From the NCBI GenBank assembly GCA_025927935.1, contig JAICKM010000395.1, positions 1 through 6,564 of the forward strand: DNA of 6,564 nucleotides. The letters are read 5' to 3'. The translations under genes and the position numbers were made by a program. The DNA is from Chloroflexia bacterium. Lineage in GTDB: Bacteria; Chloroflexota; Chloroflexia; QHBQ01; JADMIH01. Positions 4,995 to 6,564 of this stretch are shown one piece after another (the first letter of the stretch is position 1; the number at the start of each line of letters is the position of its first letter). Under the pieces are notes generated by a model. That model was not told the origin of the DNA and made no database searches. It saw only the letters and a program-made list of their open reading frames with translations.

Positions 4995-5018
4995 TTGACA
5001 TATGCCCACAAATGTGGG
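4995..5018 (+). promoter_or_regulatory. TTGACA box with adjacent palindrome upstream of the glycoside hydrolase gene
   Basis: TTGACA at 4995-5000 is followed by a perfect inverted repeat CCCACA-AA-TGTGGG (5005-5018). The palindrome lies where the spacer of a promoter would be and could be an operator. The hexamer at the right -10 distance (GAAACT, 5018-5023) is a poor match, so the promoter itself is doubtful. Confidence 0.4.
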
Positions 5019-5063
5019 AAACTGGACAATGTAGCACCAACCCGGTAGCACCCAAATTACGCC

Positions 5064-5072
5064 TGTTATACT
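5064..5072 (+). promoter_or_regulatory. Extended -10 promoter of the glycoside hydrolase gene
   Basis: TGTTATACT is an extended -10 (TG, one base, then TATACT, 5/6 to TATAAT). No -35 is recognisable at 16-18 bases. The predicted start is about 12 bases before ATG 5091, giving a very short leader without a clear Shine-Dalgarno sequence. A repeated GTAGCACC (5031-5038 and 5045-5052) lies just upstream. Confidence 0.5.
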
Positions 5073-5090
5073 GCTAGAAAGCTCACACTC

Positions 5091-6564
5091 ATGTACCGCC
5101 GTCGCGCCCTCGCGCTTTGCTGGACTCTGCTCCTGTTACTGCCGCTCCTGCCCGTCCTACCGCCGGGGCCGCCCGCCGGGGCCGCGCCCGCCCCGTTCGC
5201 TGCGCCGCGCTTCGAAAGCGTGTGGGCGCGCACCGACCAACCCGTCGCCAACGGCAGCGTGGCCCGCTCGTGGATCTGGGGGCCGGCGCCGGGCGAAGTG
5301 CGTCAGGAACCGTTTGCCGGGGCGCCGGGCGGGTCGCGCACCGTGCAATATTTCGATAAGGCGCGCATGGAGGTCAACCCGGCGACCGGCGACGGCCCCT
5401 GGGCGACCACGACCGGCCTGCTCGTCGTCGAACTGGTCAGCGGGCGGGTGCAGACCGGTCCCGACACCTGGGAGACCCGCGCGCCTGCCGAGATCCCGGT
5501 GGCCGGCGACAGCGCGCCCGCGCCGGCCCTGGCCGCCGCCGCGCCGGTGTACCGCTCGTTCCACGACGTAGCCTCGCTGCCCGGCGGACCGGATCGCCGC
5601 GTGGCCCCGGCCACCGGCGCGGCGGTAACGGCCACCATCGACCGGGCGGGCGCCGTGGGCGCGCTACCGAGCAGCGGCGTCCACTACAGCGCCTACGCGC
5701 CGGAGACCGGCCACAACATCCCCGACGTGTTCGCCCGCTTCGGCCAGACCCAGGGCCTGGTGGACGAGGGCGGCACGCTGCGCCAGGGCACAGTGATCGA
5801 CCCGACCTACGTGCTGGGCTACCCGATCAGCGAAGCCTACTGGGCGACGGTGCCCATCGACGGCAAACCCCAGCAGGTGTTGATCCAGCTCTACCAGCGC
5901 CGCGTGCTGACCTACATCCCCAGCTACACCCCGGCCTGGCAGGTGCAGATGGGCAATGTCGGCCGGCACTATTTCACCTGGCGCTATAACACGCCCGCCG
6001 TCCCCGAGCCGGCAGCCCCGCCCACGGCCACCGCGCCACCCGCGCCGTTGAGTTCTCCCGACGGCTTTGTCGGCATCAGCGGCAACCAGTTCGTCTACAG
6101 CGGCCAGCCGGTCACGCTCAAGGGCACCAACTACTGGATCCACACCGACCCCTTCGCCGGGACCTGGGCATTCTGGGACGGCCCCACGGCGCTGGCCGAA
6201 CTGGCGCGGGCGCGCGACCTGGGCGTGAACACCATCCGCATCGGCCTGCCCTACGTCCACGCCGCCACCGACCAGGTGGTCTGGGGCGAGGGCTGCAACG
6301 ACAAGGGCGCGCGCTGCGACCATGTCAACGGCTGGATCGCCAACGAGATGACCCAGTTGTTGCAGATCGCCTCGGTCTACGGCATGAAGGTGATCTTCGT
6401 GCTGTTTGACTGGGACGATACCATCGTCTCGCCCGGCTCCAGCGAGTACCAGAAGCAGATGAACTATCTGCAGGGCGTCGTCACACCGTTCGCCAACGAC
6501 GACCGCGTGCTGGCCTGGGACATCCACAACGAGCCGGAGAACTACCCCACCTGGCAGGGCACCA
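5091..6564 (+). CDS. Secreted multidomain protein with GH5-type glycoside hydrolase (cellulase-like) domain, 3'-truncated by the window
   Basis: The frame is open from ATG 5091 to the right edge (491 residues, no stop). Residues 1-33 are a signal peptide: RRR, then a Leu-rich core (ALCWTLLLLLPLLPVL) and an AGAAPA cleavage region. Residues about 40-300 form a module I recall from other secreted Chloroflexota proteins: FESVWARTDQPVANGSVARSWIWGP, VQYFDKARMEV, GLLVVELVSG, then GYPISEAYWATV, RRVLTYIPSYTPAWQVQMGNVGRHYFTWRY; its function is unknown. A Pro/Ala/Thr linker spans 301-323. The catalytic TIM barrel begins near 325 (VTLKGTNYW, LGVNTIRIGLPY with R383, MKVIFVLFDWDD) and shows the GH5 acid/base motif WDIHNEPE with E481. 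The nucleophile glutamate should lie beyond the window. The likely role is extracellular hydrolysis of beta-glucan or mannan; the substrate cannot be told from this part. There is no strong ribosome binding site. Confidence 0.88.
   Translation, partial: MYRRRALALCWTLLLLLPLLPVLPPGPPAGAAPAPFAAPRFESVWARTDQPVANGSVARSWIWGPAPGEVRQEPFAGAPGGSRTVQYFDKARMEVNPATGDGPWATTTGLLVVELVSGRVQTGPDTWETRAPAEIPVAGDSAPAPALAAAAPVYRSFHDVASLPGGPDRRVAPATGAAVTATIDRAGAVGALPSSGVHYSAYAPETGHNIPDVFARFGQTQGLVDEGGTLRQGTVIDPTYVLGYPISEAYWATVPIDGKPQQVLIQLYQRRVLTYIPSYTPAWQVQMGNVGRHYFTWRYNTPAVPEPAAPPTATAPPAPLSSPDGFVGISGNQFVYSGQPVTLKGTNYWIHTDPFAGTWAFWDGPTALAELARARDLGVNTIRIGLPYVHAATDQVVWGEGCNDKGARCDHVNGWIANEMTQLLQIASVYGMKVIFVLFDWDDTIVSPGSSEYQKQMNYLQGVVTPFANDDRVLAWDIHNEPENYPTWQGT

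Noticed and set aside
5664..6527. Long minus-strand open frame opposite the glycoside hydrolase
   Set aside because: It is antisense to a well-supported coding region in GC-rich DNA, and its translation is low-complexity with no recognisable domain.

Overview
This is GC-rich bacterial DNA, most likely from a Chloroflexota species. The attribution rests on the N-terminal module of the secreted protein at 5091, on GC-rich REP-like intergenic hairpins, and on the ATTCT/AGAAT and CAGTGGTCAG type intergenic repeats, all of which I associate from memory with filamentous Chloroflexota. No rRNA or marker gene confirms it.

Layout. Positions 1-1276 hold a plus-strand IS4-family DDE transposase and its downstream flank. 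Positions 1277-2739 hold a complete IS110-family element on the minus strand. Positions 2740-2880 are intergenic, with REP-like hairpins. On the minus strand then come a gene for a Pro/Ala-rich protein of unknown function (2878-3906), a pair of 33-bp direct repeats (3942-4015), and a LON N-terminal-domain protein (4019-4702). Positions 4703-5090 are a divergent intergenic region with promoters for both sides and a MITE-like inverted-repeat unit. From 5091 to the right edge runs a secreted multidomain protein with a GH5-type glycoside hydrolase domain, cut by the window end.

The most informative object is the IS110-family element. Its ends can be fixed to the base because the non-coding left end encodes what reads as an IS621-type bridge RNA. 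Two successive internal-loop hairpins are present. The first has guide strands that match the flanking target (left 8 nt, right 4 nt). The second has guide strands that match the element's own ends (left 7 nt, right 6 nt). All four abut the same CT core. Joining the two ends at that core, as in the excised circle, gives TTGACA, a 17-bp spacer and TATAAT. The transposase gene itself is damaged: an exact 47-bp tandem duplication at the start codon shifts the frame and leaves a 16-residue peptide followed by TGA. The element may therefore have an intact guide RNA but need transposase supplied by another copy.

The LON-domain gene and the Pro/Ala-rich gene run in the same direction, 112 bp apart, and could be co-transcribed. 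The glycoside hydrolase gene is divergent and appears to be an independent unit for extracellular polysaccharide degradation.
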